Assembly (NCBI RefSeq): GCF_013410115.1
Contig: NZ_JACCCV010000001.1
Span: 1,984,001-2,048,000, forward strand
Length of the DNA stretch: 64,000 nt
Reading direction: 5' to 3'
Source of the DNA: Tunturiibacter gelidiferens
GTDB lineage: Bacteria; Acidobacteriota; Terriglobia; Terriglobales; Acidobacteriaceae
The notes beneath the pieces are model-generated. The model was not told the origin of the DNA and searched no databases. It saw nothing but the letters and a program-made list of their open reading frames with translations. Within the stretch, counting starts at the first letter, position 1, and each line of letters begins with the position of its first letter. A program made the position numbers and the translations under genes. Shown piece after piece: positions 41,110-50,246 of this stretch.

Positions 41110-41253
41110 TTAGATAACTTTTAGCAGAAGCAGGATGAGAACGATGAGCAGGATGAGGCTGATGCCGCCGCCTCCGTAGTAGCCGAGGCCAGGTCCCAAA
41201 CGATAGCCGCCAAAGCCGAACACCAGAATCAGAATGATCAAAAGGATAAGCAT
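41110..41253 (-). CDS. DUF3309-type small membrane protein
   Basis: A 47-residue protein with two hydrophobic segments around a Gly-rich turn (GFGGYRLGPGLGYYGGGGIS). It ends LILLIVLILLLLKVI. This is the form of the DUF3309 family, whose function is unknown. I chose the ATG at 41253; the longer reading from 41346 adds a non-family N-terminus. Confidence 0.7.
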   Translation of the reverse strand: MLILLIILILVFGFGGYRLGPGLGYYGGGGISLILLIVLILLLLKVI

Positions 41254-41463
41254 CTTTAGTTTTTCTCCGTTCGGCGAAGTTTCGCCAGTTGGAGGTGTGA
41301 TGCAGATTTTGTTGCGGACGCAATAACAATTTCTCCCGTGCTCCACTGATTGTCTTCAGGCCGGGCTCGAACTCGTTGGTACCCCCTCCCCCTCCCCCCA
41401 AGGGGATCTTGCGGCTAACTTATCTATTTTCAGTAACTTGAAGGGAGGGTATATCTATAAAAT

Positions 41464-41505
41464 ATTCAAAACAGGAGACTTGCGTGCAAAATACTTGTTT
41501 TGAAT
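41464..41505. repeat. Perfect 10-base inverted repeat
   Basis: ATTCAAAACA (41464-41473) and TGTTTTGAAT (41496-41505) are exact inverses 22 bases apart, in an AT-rich stretch upstream of the DUF3309 gene. It could be an operator or a stem-loop; I cannot tell which. Confidence 0.6.
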
Positions 41506-41612
41506 GAGTTGCAAGATTTCTATCGAGCTACACATCCCTCGCTGCTTAGGTCCATCCATCCCATCTCATGACCGCTGTTAACAGGATATCTGTTTCAAGC
41601 GGGTAGATACGC

Positions 41613-41649
41613 CACGCGAAAAACCGCATCTGGAGCGGGTTTTCGCGTG
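41613..41649 (-). terminator. Hairpin terminator of the small Cys protein gene
   Basis: CACGCGAAAAACCGC pairs with GCGGGTTTTCGCGTG with one mismatch around a seven-base loop, 35 bases after the stop at 41684 (minus strand). The A-run/T-run lies inside the stem, and no T-run follows, so termination is probable but not certain. Confidence 0.6.
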
Positions 41650-41683
41650 TATGGGGCTTGACATGCGATTTATGGGTTGTTTT

Positions 41684-41944
41684 TCAGGTATGTTGCAGGC
41701 TTGTTTCTGGTGTCTGCCGAGGAATGCCGGGTCTTCTGCTGGCGATCAGGTTTCGACATACGGGACAGCGGACGAGGTGGTCGGCGGCGTGACGGTATGC
41801 GGCCTGGAGTGCTTCTGCTGTATCCATCTCGAGGGCGATCTCGTAGCTGGATCTTGTTTTGCCGGGGAGTTCGCACTGGCGGCGGAGGGATTCCACCAGG
41901 TTTCCTATGAGCAGGGCGGCGTCGGGACAGGAGTGGATCGACAT
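41684..41944 (-). CDS. Small protein with a C-terminal CPVC motif, unknown
   Basis: An 86-residue protein. A helical N-terminal half (DAALLIGNLVESLRRQCELPG, EIALEMDTAEALQAAYRHAADHL) ends in VRCPVCRNLIASRR, which could bind a metal. No family is recognised. A strong AAGGAGG ribosome site seven bases ahead of the ATG and a hairpin after the stop make it a real gene. Confidence 0.65.
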   Translation of the reverse strand: MSIHSCPDAALLIGNLVESLRRQCELPGKTRSSYEIALEMDTAEALQAAYRHAADHLVRCPVCRNLIASRRPGIPRQTPETSLQHT

Positions 41945-42194
41945 ATCGTGCCTCCTTCTTCGAAAGAGACTTGCGATAGAGGTACGACGCGGCGAGGTGC
42001 CTGGATGGGGGTCTGCGAGAGTTTTCTTCTCTAAATGGGGATACGTCGGTGGATAGCAGTGGAGCGACCGGCCGGTTCAAAGGAGATTGCCGCAGTCTTT
42101 GCGTAGAGGAGCTACGATCTTCGCTCCGGGCTAATCAATCGTTGTTGAGAGGGGTGCTGTGCTCCCTTGCGGTTGAATTGGGGAGGGTTTGCGA

Positions 42195-42566
42195 TTATTT
42201 TTCCTTTTCGAGTTCGACGACCATGACTTCCATTGGTTTGTCTCCGGCGTTGATGTCGGAGTGGAGGGTGTTGGGTGCCATGGCGGGGAGCCAGTAGGCT
42301 TTGCCTGTCTCCCATACGTGGGTCTCGGTTGCGCCGGAGGGCTCGACGATGTTCATGGTGCCGCCGGTGAGCGCGATGATGACGCGGGGATGATCGTGGT
42401 GGTGCATGGCGAGTGGCTGGTGCGGCATGACGATCGTCTTCCAGACTTTGACGTCTTCATTGTCAAACTGAGGGAATCTTTGGGTCTTCTGTTCGACCTG
42501 CGAGATGAGAACAGACGTGCTGAGGGCGGCCGCTAAGAGGGCGGCCACGCGGGTGACGTGCTTCAT
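42195..42566 (-). CDS. Exported cupin-domain protein
   Basis: A 123-residue protein with a signal peptide (MKHVTRVAALLAAALSTSVL) and one small cupin barrel. The metal-ligand set is visible: MHHHDHPRVIIALTGGTMNI for the first cupin motif and LPAMAPNTLHSDINAGD for the second. Substrate unknown. A second exported cupin gene lies at 52204-52893. Confidence 0.78.
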   Translation of the reverse strand: MKHVTRVAALLAAALSTSVLISQVEQKTQRFPQFDNEDVKVWKTIVMPHQPLAMHHHDHPRVIIALTGGTMNIVEPSGATETHVWETGKAYWLPAMAPNTLHSDINAGDKPMEVMVVELEKEK

Positions 42567-42758
42567 GGGTGTCTCCTTTTGGCGAGGAGTTTAGCACGCG
42601 GTTAGACGGCTGGCATCTTCGTTCGCGCGTGGCGCAAGTGCCCAGATGTCAGGATCGAGATATAGGCATCGGGCATAACATTGTTGCGTCTGAACGGTCT
42701 CACAGTTAGGAATGACGGCCCGGGCAGGTGAATCGACTTATTCAAGGAGGCAGGTGCA

Positions 42759-43469
42759 ATGTCAAATCGAATGGTTGGAACGATAGTGTCTGGCGTGGTG
42801 TGTGGCGTGGTTCTACTCGGTGCGGCTGGTGTCGGCTGGGGGCAGGGAGCGAAGGCGCTGTATCCGGCGATGGCTCCCATAGAGCAGTACCGCGTGGCGA
42901 GCGTGGCGGAGGAGGTTGCGCTGGCGCGCAGTGCGGCGAATGCGGCAGTGAGCGGCGATGCGGAGGTGATGGTGCTCGGTAGCCACGGCTACGAGACGGC
43001 GGCAAAGGGGAAGAACGGCTTCGTCTGCCTGGTCGAGCGGTCGTGGGCTACTAACTTCGACGACTCTCAGTTCTGGAATCCGAAGCTGCGTGCGCCGCAC
43101 TGCTTCAATGCGGCTGCTGTGCGGTCGGTGATGCCGGCGTACCTGAAGCGGACGGAGTTGGTGTTGTCCGGATTGCCGAAGGATCAGGTGGAGGCACGTA
43201 TGAAGGAGGCGGTGGCGAAGAAGGTCATCGGGACGCCCGAGCAGGGGGCGATGTGCTACATGCTGTCGAAGCAGGGCTATCTGAACGATCATGACGGCCA
43301 CTGGCGTCCGCATCTGATGTTCTTCCTTCCCTCCGTGGATGCGGCGAGCTGGGGTGCAAACCTCGACGGGTCGCAGGTCTTCGCTGCGCAGGGAGACCCC
43401 GAGCCGGTGACGATCTTTATGGTTCCGGTGATGACTTGGTCGGATGGGACGGTGGAGGAGATGAAGTGA
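42759..43469 (+). CDS. Exported protein of unknown function
   Basis: A 236-residue protein with a signal peptide (MVGTIVSGVVCGVVLLGAAGVGWGQG). The mature part contains ASVAEEVALARSAANAAVSG, then GFVCLVERSW, and EQGAMCYMLSKQGYLND followed by WRPHLMFFLP. No known domain is recognised. A strong AAGGAGG ribosome site nine bases before the ATG supports the gene. Confidence 0.65.
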   Translation: MSNRMVGTIVSGVVCGVVLLGAAGVGWGQGAKALYPAMAPIEQYRVASVAEEVALARSAANAAVSGDAEVMVLGSHGYETAAKGKNGFVCLVERSWATNFDDSQFWNPKLRAPHCFNAAAVRSVMPAYLKRTELVLSGLPKDQVEARMKEAVAKKVIGTPEQGAMCYMLSKQGYLNDHDGHWRPHLMFFLPSVDAASWGANLDGSQVFAAQGDPEPVTIFMVPVMTWSDGTVEEMK

Positions 43470-43506
43470 TGGAGTCTCTTTGCGGCACTCGGCTAGCGGT
43501 TTGCGA

Positions 43507-43545
43507 TCCCACCCTTCGCAGAAAGGGCGAAGGATGGGGCACCCG
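43507..43545 (+). repeat. Palindromic repeat family B, intact copy
   Basis: TCCCACCCTTCGC (43507-43519), a seven-base loop, GCGAAGGATGGGG (43527-43539) and the tail CACCCG. The arms pair with one G-T wobble. It lies just upstream of the Shedu gene. A short related word GGGCCACCCGAATG follows at 43569-43582. Confidence 0.8.
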
Positions 43546-43667
43546 AGCATTAGTTTGAGAGTGCGGGCGGGCCACCCGAATGTTTTCGCGTTCTTACTAT
43601 CGGCCGGCCGCCGTGGAATTTATACTTAGCCGTCACTGTTATCAATGCATTTATGAACCGAGGGCCG

Positions 43668-44843
43668 ATGTCCGAGAACTACGATTATTTTCGCCGACGG
43701 TTACCCAACAAAACGTACATAAGTAGAAAATTTCCTGAGACCGCGAGCGACGAAGATAGTCGTTCACTTCGAATTGCATACAAAGTGTTTGACACTGACG
43801 GGGGCATTTCTTTGATAAGACGGCTAGGCGAAACCATCATTCAAAAGTCTCCGGCTGAGCGCAACCAAATAAAAGCTACTTTTTACGAAGATGATCGAAG
43901 CTTATCTCGTCTGACAATCCAAAAGTTTATCCGCAAAGGAACCAGTCCTCAAGAGCTTTATTTTTCATTCGGGCCAGCCGAAATTCTTCGGTTATTTAGA
44001 TTTATTCAGAGTCTCCAGAAGGTTCCGCTTCTTGATGGTCAAACCATGTCGGTAACTGACGACGAACTGGAGAAGATATTGCTTTCTTCTGATCAAGTCA
44101 GACGATTAGTTAGTGAAAATCAACCTCTTGTATTAGAGATGCTTCGTTCCGAAATAACACCGAGTGATATCGTCGCCCTAAGCTATCGAAAAAAACAGTT
44201 GGATCGATTTCACAAACTACTGTTTGATCCTGCATATTTCAAAGAGCAGGCATCCGATCTCAACAAGACAGAAGAGGCCCTGTGGCAGGCGTTCTTTGAA
44301 GAAAATAAGTGGGTATTTGGCTACGGATTGACCTATTTGTTCTTATCGAGTTTGGATGGCAGTAAGCTCGAACAAACTGTCGCCGGATCCGATATATGGG
44401 GGAAGGGTAAACGGGCCGATGCTCTCATGAAAACTAGAGGCGCGATCGAAGCGCTATGTTTCGTGGAAATCAAAAAACATACGACCTCGCTCTTAAAAAG
44501 CGCCCAATACAGGTCTGAATGCTGGGTTCCCTCTGATGAGTTGGCGGGTGGCGTCGCACAATCCCAGATTACCGTCGCAAACACATTAAAAAGGGTTGTT
44601 GAGAAATTTGAAACTACCGATGAAGATGGCAACTTGACCGGCGAGCAAGTTTTTTCTTACCAGCCTCGCTCATTCTTAGTTGTGGGCTCTTTGAGTGAAT
44701 TCCAGTCTTCTAACGGTACGAACTCTAAAAAATATCGCTCATTCGAGCTATATCGGCGAAACACAGCTCGACCGGAGATAATTACTTTCGACGAACTCTA
44801 CGAACGCGCGAGATTTATCGTTGCTTCAGAAGAACAGGCTTAA
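43668..44843 (+). CDS. Shedu-type anti-phage nuclease (SduA, DUF4263)
   Basis: A 391-residue protein with a C-terminal DUF4263 nuclease domain. Counting from the ATG at 43668: the domain begins near residue 200 (TEEALWQAFFEENKWVFGYG) and carries a PD-(D/E)xK core with KRADALMKTRGAIEALCFVEIKKHT (Asp251, Glu267 and Lys269 as likely catalytic residues). This is the signature of the single-gene Shedu defence system. The N-terminal 190 residues form a separate, helical, charged region of the type thought to act as sensor or regulator. Base use is clearly AT-richer than its neighbours, suggesting horizontal transfer. It ends three bases from the convergent ffh. A longer start at 43653 is possible. 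Confidence 0.85.
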   Translation: MSENYDYFRRRLPNKTYISRKFPETASDEDSRSLRIAYKVFDTDGGISLIRRLGETIIQKSPAERNQIKATFYEDDRSLSRLTIQKFIRKGTSPQELYFSFGPAEILRLFRFIQSLQKVPLLDGQTMSVTDDELEKILLSSDQVRRLVSENQPLVLEMLRSEITPSDIVALSYRKKQLDRFHKLLFDPAYFKEQASDLNKTEEALWQAFFEENKWVFGYGLTYLFLSSLDGSKLEQTVAGSDIWGKGKRADALMKTRGAIEALCFVEIKKHTTSLLKSAQYRSECWVPSDELAGGVAQSQITVANTLKRVVEKFETTDEDGNLTGEQVFSYQPRSFLVVGSLSEFQSSNGTNSKKYRSFELYRRNTARPEIITFDELYERARFIVASEEQA

Positions 44844-44846
44844 GCA

Positions 44847-46241
<1,395 letters not shown>

Positions 46242-46295
46242 GACTGCTTCAAGTTTACAGGGAAGAGGGGGAGGACGCGCGGCGGGAGGGGAAAT

Positions 46296-46337
46296 GCCCG
46301 CTACGCGCGGGGCGGTCACTTCGTGACTTGTATACCC
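46296..46337 (-). repeat. Partial copy of the inverted-repeat element
   Basis: The text GCCCGCTACGCGCGGGGCGGTCAC followed by TTCGTGACTTGTATACCC matches, as a reverse complement, the part of the 196-bp element at 47893-47938 (GCCCACTGCGCGTGGAGCGG, TCACTTCGTGACGCGTATACCC). About eight mismatches are spread over 42 bases. It lies between ffh and the POTRA gene. (Longer words above are split only to show the pattern.). Confidence 0.6.
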
Positions 46338-46396
46338 CTTCGGTTGGTGCTCTCGTTAGTCGCGAGACGGAGCTGGGGCAGCACGCCGTGCACCCC

Positions 46397-47683
46397 TTAG
46401 TTCAGGACGCCGCCCTTGGCGAAGGTGATGGTGAGGTCGACGAGGTGAGTGTCGGGGTCGGAGGTGGCTTTGTAGGTGGCGGAGTAGCCGGCGAGGGACT
46501 GGAGGGCGCTGTTTTTGTGGAGGAACTCGGTGAGGTAGGTGGCGTCGTAGAAGTCGCCGGGGTTCATGTGCCAGGCGGAGTCGAACTGTTTCTGCTGCTC
46601 GTCGGAGAGGCCGAGGGCTTTGACGCTGTGGATGTGGTACTGCGGGCCAGGGTCGACGGTGATGGTGTAGGAGACGTGGTGGCTGAGGTGGTCGAAGGTG
46701 GCGGGGGCCTTGACTTTGGCGTCCTGAAAGCCTTTGGCGAAGTAGGCGCCGGCGATGATGGAGAGGCTTTGGCGAAGGGCTGCTTCGGAGGCCATGTCGC
46801 CGGGCTTCATTTTGGTTTGTTTGTTGAAGTCGGCGGTGCTGATGATGTCGGAGCCTGGCCAGGTGAGCTGAAAGAGCTGGTAGGGCTGGCCTTCGCTGAG
46901 TGTGGCGGTGAGGTCGAGATCGATACCACTCGGGGTAACTTGAGGCGGGGCCTCAGTGAGTTTGAGCACGGCCATGTCGAGGTAGCCCTGGTTGTGGTAG
47001 GCCGAGGTGAGTGCGGTGGTGATGGAGGTATGGGTGGTGTTGGTGTCGAAGGGTTGATTGGTCTGGTCTTTGATTACGGTGTCGAGCTTCGGCCGCATGG
47101 CGGGAGAGGCGTGCACCAGGGTGAGGGTATGGACGCGAACCTGGGGGGAGTCGATGGCGAAGCCGATGGAGGATGGGGTGGCACCGGGTTGTGAGCTGAC
47201 GGCGATTGCCACGATGTTGGCGGTGACGCCCTTTTCGGCGACCATGGCTTTGAGGGCGGAATAGATGGTGTCCTGGAGGTTGCCGGCGGTGGGGACGAGG
47301 CCGGTGTAGAGAGGGACTCGGGCCTTGAGCGCGGCGGTGAGTTCGGCGGGAGACCACCAGACGAAGTTGGTAAAGGAGGCGGGGAGGAGGTTTTCGGGCG
47401 GCATCGGCTTGAGATCGTAGACCAGGCCGGTTGCGTTGGACTCGAAGCGGATGTCGGAGAAGAGACCGGTGTCGCTGAGGTGCTGGGCGGCGGCTTGAAC
47501 GTCTGCCTGGGTGGCGGTTGCTCCGGGGTGCAGGCCGCTGACTTTGAGGAGGTCTGCCTGCGAGAAGGTGGGAGCGCCGGTGAAGGTGACGGGCGGCAGT
47601 GTGAAGGACTGTGCGGAGAGGTGGAGGGTGGGGACGGAAAGGCAGAGAGCGAGGAGAGTGAGCCTGAGAGTGGTCGAGCGCAT
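46397..47683 (-). CDS. Exported POTRA-domain protein related to BamA/surface antigens
   Basis: A 428-residue exported protein with a signal peptide (MRSTTLRLTLLALCLSVPTLHLSAQS) and several POTRA-like units, for example at about 30-100 (VTFTGAPTFSQADLLKVSGL), 180-250 (VRVHTLTLVHASPAM, NQPFDTNTTHTSITTALTSAYHNQGYLD) and 330-415 (YHIHSVKALGLSDEQQ, NPGDFYDATYLTEFL). The BamA-type barrel is missing and the protein is too short for it. It may work with an unlinked barrel or be a stand-alone periplasmic adaptor. It is flanked on both sides by copies of the inverted-repeat element. Confidence 0.7.
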   Translation of the reverse strand: MRSTTLRLTLLALCLSVPTLHLSAQSFTLPPVTFTGAPTFSQADLLKVSGLHPGATATQADVQAAAQHLSDTGLFSDIRFESNATGLVYDLKPMPPENLLPASFTNFVWWSPAELTAALKARVPLYTGLVPTAGNLQDTIYSALKAMVAEKGVTANIVAIAVSSQPGATPSSIGFAIDSPQVRVHTLTLVHASPAMRPKLDTVIKDQTNQPFDTNTTHTSITTALTSAYHNQGYLDMAVLKLTEAPPQVTPSGIDLDLTATLSEGQPYQLFQLTWPGSDIISTADFNKQTKMKPGDMASEAALRQSLSIIAGAYFAKGFQDAKVKAPATFDHLSHHVSYTITVDPGPQYHIHSVKALGLSDEQQKQFDSAWHMNPGDFYDATYLTEFLHKNSALQSLAGYSATYKATSDPDTHLVDLTITFAKGGVLN

Positions 47684-48047
47684 TTGAATGGAAGATACCC
47701 CATGCCGCGATGGGAGGAAAGATGATTTATGGGAAGAGACTTTTGAGAGAAGTCTGTCCTGCCGGACGGGCCCACTGCGCGTGGGGCGGGCGTTCGCACG
47801 CCTTTTTACTGCTTCGCTCAGGTCCTACCGTTGGTCGGAGGAGAAGTTGACTCCGACCAACGGGAGGACCTGAAGCAGCTAGTCTCGCCGAAACAGGGTA
47901 TACGCGTCACGAAGTGACCGCTCCACGCGCAGTGGGCCCGTCCGGCAGGACGCCTTCTGGCAAGTGGCGGACTTGGTGAGTGGCCAGGTTGGTTCGGGTC
48001 GTGAGTCGGCAGGCACGGAGGATTGGGGAGCGGGATAATCGACTTCT
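47684..48047. other. Intergenic region dominated by the inverted-repeat element
   Basis: 364 bases between the POTRA gene and the first recombinase gene. The element at 47756-47951 fills most of it. In the remaining bases before 48048, GATAAT (48029-48034) could be a -10 box eight bases from the recombinase ATG; no -35 is convincing. Confidence 0.6.
47756..47951. mobile_element. 196-bp MITE-like element with 29-bp terminal inverted repeats
   Basis: The ends 47756-47784 (GTCCTGCCGGACGGGCC...) and 47923-47951 are exact 29-base inverses. The interior holds a second, long palindrome (47809-47878: CTGCTTC, AGGTCCT and ACCGTTGGTCGGAG on one side; CTCCGACCAACGG, AGGACCT and GAAGCAG on the other), also nearly perfect. 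No coding capacity is present. A partial relative lies at 46296-46337. The form is that of a miniature inverted-repeat element, or a palindrome used by an unlinked recombinase; no target-site duplication is obvious. Confidence 0.7.
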
Positions 48048-49004
48048 ATGCACGAGATTGGTCAGGCCGGCGGGAACGCGCGGACGGTAAAGGAGTTTCT
48101 GGCGTATCTACGAGTCGAGAAGGGTCTGAGACCAGCCAGCTGTGAGGCTTATCAGCGGGATCTTGAGCAGTTTGCTGAGCATGTCGAAGGGCGGAATGGG
48201 TTGCTGGTGGGAGCGACCCAGGCGGATGTGAGCGAGTTTATGGAGAGGCTGCGGGGGCACGGGGTGGAGTCGCGGTCGATTGCGCGGAAGCTGAGTTGTC
48301 TGCGCGGGTTCTATCGCTGGCTGCTGATGGATAAACGGATTGCCCATGATCCTACGGTGAACGTGGAGACTCCTGCGAGTTGGAAGGTGCTGCCTAAGTC
48401 GCTGGCCGAGGGCGAGGTGGCCGAGATGCTGGAAAGGACAGGTGTTGCCGCTCGAAGCGCCGATGCAGATGGGCTGGCGCTGCGGGATCACGCGATCCTG
48501 GAGTTGCTGTACGCCGGGGGGCTGCGGGTGGGGGAGATCTGTGCTCTGCGGGTGGAGGATCTGCATCTGGACCAGGCGAGGGCGCAGGTGAGGGGCAAGG
48601 GCGATAAGGAGAGGATTGTGCCGCTGGGGCGGTCGGCGGTGGAGGCTTTGGAGAGGTATCTGGCCTTGGGCAGGCCGGGCCTCGTGAAGGGTGGGTTGGA
48701 GCGGGGAAGCCATGCGGTGCAGAGGGCACTGTTTCTGAGTGTGCGTGGGCATGGGCTGACGCGGCAGTGGGTCTGGGAGATGGTGCGGTCGGTTTCGGGG
48801 ACGGGGAGTAAGGCCAGCCCGCATATGCTGCGGCATAGCTGCGCGACGCACATGGTGGAGCATGGTGCGGATCTTAGAAGTGTGCAGACTTTGCTGGGGC
48901 ATGCCGATATTGCTACGACCCAGGTTTATACGCATGTGGCGCTGGGGCATTTGAAGAAGGTGCACCGGGAGCATCATCCGCGAGGGAAGAGGCGGGTGGT
49001 TTGA
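48048..49004 (+). CDS. Tyrosine recombinase, XerC/XerD-like
   Basis: A 318-residue site-specific recombinase. The SAM-like N-terminal domain (TVKEFLAYLRVEKGLRPASCEAYQRDLEQF, SIARKLSCLRGFYRWLLMD) and the catalytic domain are both complete. Catalytic residues: Arg in YAGGLRVGEICAL, Lys in GKGDKERIVPLG, His-x-x-Arg in SPHMLRHSCATHMVEHG, His in LLGHADIATTQVYTHV with the nucleophile Tyr at the end of that motif. It may resolve chromosome dimers at dif together with the neighbouring paralogue, but no dif site is seen here. Confidence 0.9.
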   Translation: MHEIGQAGGNARTVKEFLAYLRVEKGLRPASCEAYQRDLEQFAEHVEGRNGLLVGATQADVSEFMERLRGHGVESRSIARKLSCLRGFYRWLLMDKRIAHDPTVNVETPASWKVLPKSLAEGEVAEMLERTGVAARSADADGLALRDHAILELLYAGGLRVGEICALRVEDLHLDQARAQVRGKGDKERIVPLGRSAVEALERYLALGRPGLVKGGLERGSHAVQRALFLSVRGHGLTRQWVWEMVRSVSGTGSKASPHMLRHSCATHMVEHGADLRSVQTLLGHADIATTQVYTHVALGHLKKVHREHHPRGKRRVV

Positions 49005-49050
49005 AGGGTTGGGCTGAAGGTTCGGATTGTCGGGGCGGGTGAGGGGCTTC

Positions 49051-49196
49051 GGGATCCTTCACTACGTTCAGGATGACGGCAAAAACAAAGGCTAAGGCAG
49101 CGGCAAAAGCGAAGGCTCAGGCAGCGGCAGAAACGAAGGCTCAGGCAGCGCAAAAGACGCAGGCGGCGGCAAAGACGAGAGCTAAGGCAGAGGCAA
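49051..49196 (+). repeat. Family A repeat with Lys/Ala-type codon-periodic tail
   Basis: GGGATCC-TTCACTACGTTCA-GGATGACGGC is a degenerate hairpin head. It is followed by a tail of AAAACAAAGGCTAAGGCAGCGG-like words, repeated with period about 24 bases and running to the ATG of the next gene at 49197. The tail has an open frame with Lys, Ala and Gln, but I read it as repeat, not a gene. Confidence 0.65.
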
Positions 49197-50246
49197 ATGC
49201 GGGATAAGGCTGACGAGATCGAAGGATTGGCCGAAGGGTTTCTGGCGATGCTCGCGAATGAGCGCGGCGCGTCGGAGCATACCGTGCGGGCTTATGCACG
49301 CGAGGTGAGGAGCTTTGCGGCTTATCTCAACGAGACGTTGGGCAAGGGTTCGAAGGTGGGAGCGGTGGAGCATCTGCATATTCGCGCTTACCTGGGAGCG
49401 TTGTACGAGCGAGGGCTGACGAAGGCTAGTGCGGCGCGGGCGCTGGCGGCGGTGAGGAGCTGGTTCAAGTGGCTGGCGAAGGAAGGGAAGGTGGCGCAGA
49501 ATCCGGCGCTGCTGGTGAGCACGCCGAAGCTGCCGAAGCATCTGCCGCGGGTGCCTAGTATGGAAGAGGTGAATCGGGTTTTGAATTCGCTGGATGGTTC
49601 GACCGAGAAGAGGGCTGGCGGGTTGGGAGGTGTCGTCTCCCACCCTTCGCAAGGTGCGCGAAGGATGGGGCACCCGGATGGTGGTGGAGATTCGGATGAG
49701 GGAGATGCTTCGGCGTGGCCGGAGCGGGATCGCGTGATCTTCGAGATGTTGTATGGGTGCGGGATTCGCAACTCGGAGCTGGTGGGTTTGAATATGGGCA
49801 GCGTGAAGTGGCGCGACGATGCGGTGCTGGTGCGTGGCAAGGGACGAAAGGAGCGGCTGGTGCCGCTGGGAGATGAAGCTGCCGTGGCGCTTCGAGCGTA
49901 TCTGCCGCTGCGGGAGGCGAAGCTGGGGGCGGCAGGCAAGGGCGCACTGGTGCATGATGGGCCGTTGGTGCTGAATCTGCGAATGCGTGGGGATTGCCGG
50001 CTGACGACGCGGAGTGTGGGGCGGATTGTGAAGGCGATTGCGTTGAGCCGGGGGCTGGCGGCGGATGTTCATCCGCATACACTGCGGCATGCGTTTGGGA
50101 CGCACATGCTGGAGGAGGGTGCGGATCTGCGTGCGATTCAGGAGATGCTGGGGCATGAGCGACTTTCGACGACGCAGAGGTACACGCAGCTGACGGTGGG
50201 TCAGGTGCAGAAGGTGTATGACGAGACGCATCCCCGGGCGAAGTGA
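49197..50246 (+). CDS. Tyrosine recombinase, XerC-like, with an in-frame inserted repeat
   Basis: A 349-residue recombinase, a paralogue of the gene upstream. N-terminal domain: [29 protein letters not shown] and [21 protein letters not shown]. Catalytic residues: Arg191 in [13 protein letters not shown], Lys in [12 protein letters not shown], His-x-x-Arg in [20 protein letters not shown], His and the final Tyr in [15 protein letters not shown]. Between the two domains, residues about 139-173 form an extra linker, [19 protein letters not shown], encoded by a copy of repeat family B at 49638-49676. All catalytic residues are kept, so the enzyme may still work. Confidence 0.88.
   Translation: MRDKADEIEGLAEGFLAMLANERGASEHTVRAYAREVRSFAAYLNETLGKGSKVGAVEHLHIRAYLGALYERGLTKASAARALAAVRSWFKWLAKEGKVAQNPALLVSTPKLPKHLPRVPSMEEVNRVLNSLDGSTEKRAGGLGGVVSHPSQGARRMGHPDGGGDSDEGDASAWPERDRVIFEMLYGCGIRNSELVGLNMGSVKWRDDAVLVRGKGRKERLVPLGDEAAVALRAYLPLREAKLGAAGKGALVHDGPLVLNLRMRGDCRLTTRSVGRIVKAIALSRGLAADVHPHTLRHAFGTHMLEEGADLRAIQEMLGHERLSTTQRYTQLTVGQVQKVYDETHPRAK
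49638..49676 (+). repeat. Palindromic repeat family B inside the recombinase coding sequence
   Basis: TCCCACCCTTCGC (49638-49650), loop AAGGTGC, GCGAAGGATGGGG (49658-49670) and CACCCG. It is almost identical to the intergenic copy at 43507-43545 but lies in frame in a gene, adding about 13 residues of its own plus neighbouring linker. Confidence 0.85.

Larger units (their letters stand above)
41254..41683. other. Intergenic region with G-run tract, inverted repeat and hairpin
   Basis: Between the DUF3309 gene and the small Cys protein, both on the minus strand. It holds a C-tract on the plus strand (41382-41399, three runs of five to six C; G-runs on the minus strand), an inverted repeat ATTCAAAACA/TGTTTTGAAT (41464-41473 with 41496-41505, spacer 22), AT-rich promoter-like sequence around 41447-41466, and the hairpin at 41613-41649. 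No gene is evident. Confidence 0.6.

Noticed and set aside
41254-41683. A hidden gene in the 430-base gap
   Set aside because: No open frame with a ribosome site and plausible composition was seen; the content is explained by tracts, an inverted repeat and a terminator.
49073-49206. A 44-residue Lys/Ala/Gln frame starting at the ATG of a repeat head
   Set aside because: The frame arises from the codon-periodic tail of a family A repeat. Similar frames occur in other copies, and there is no separate ribosome site.
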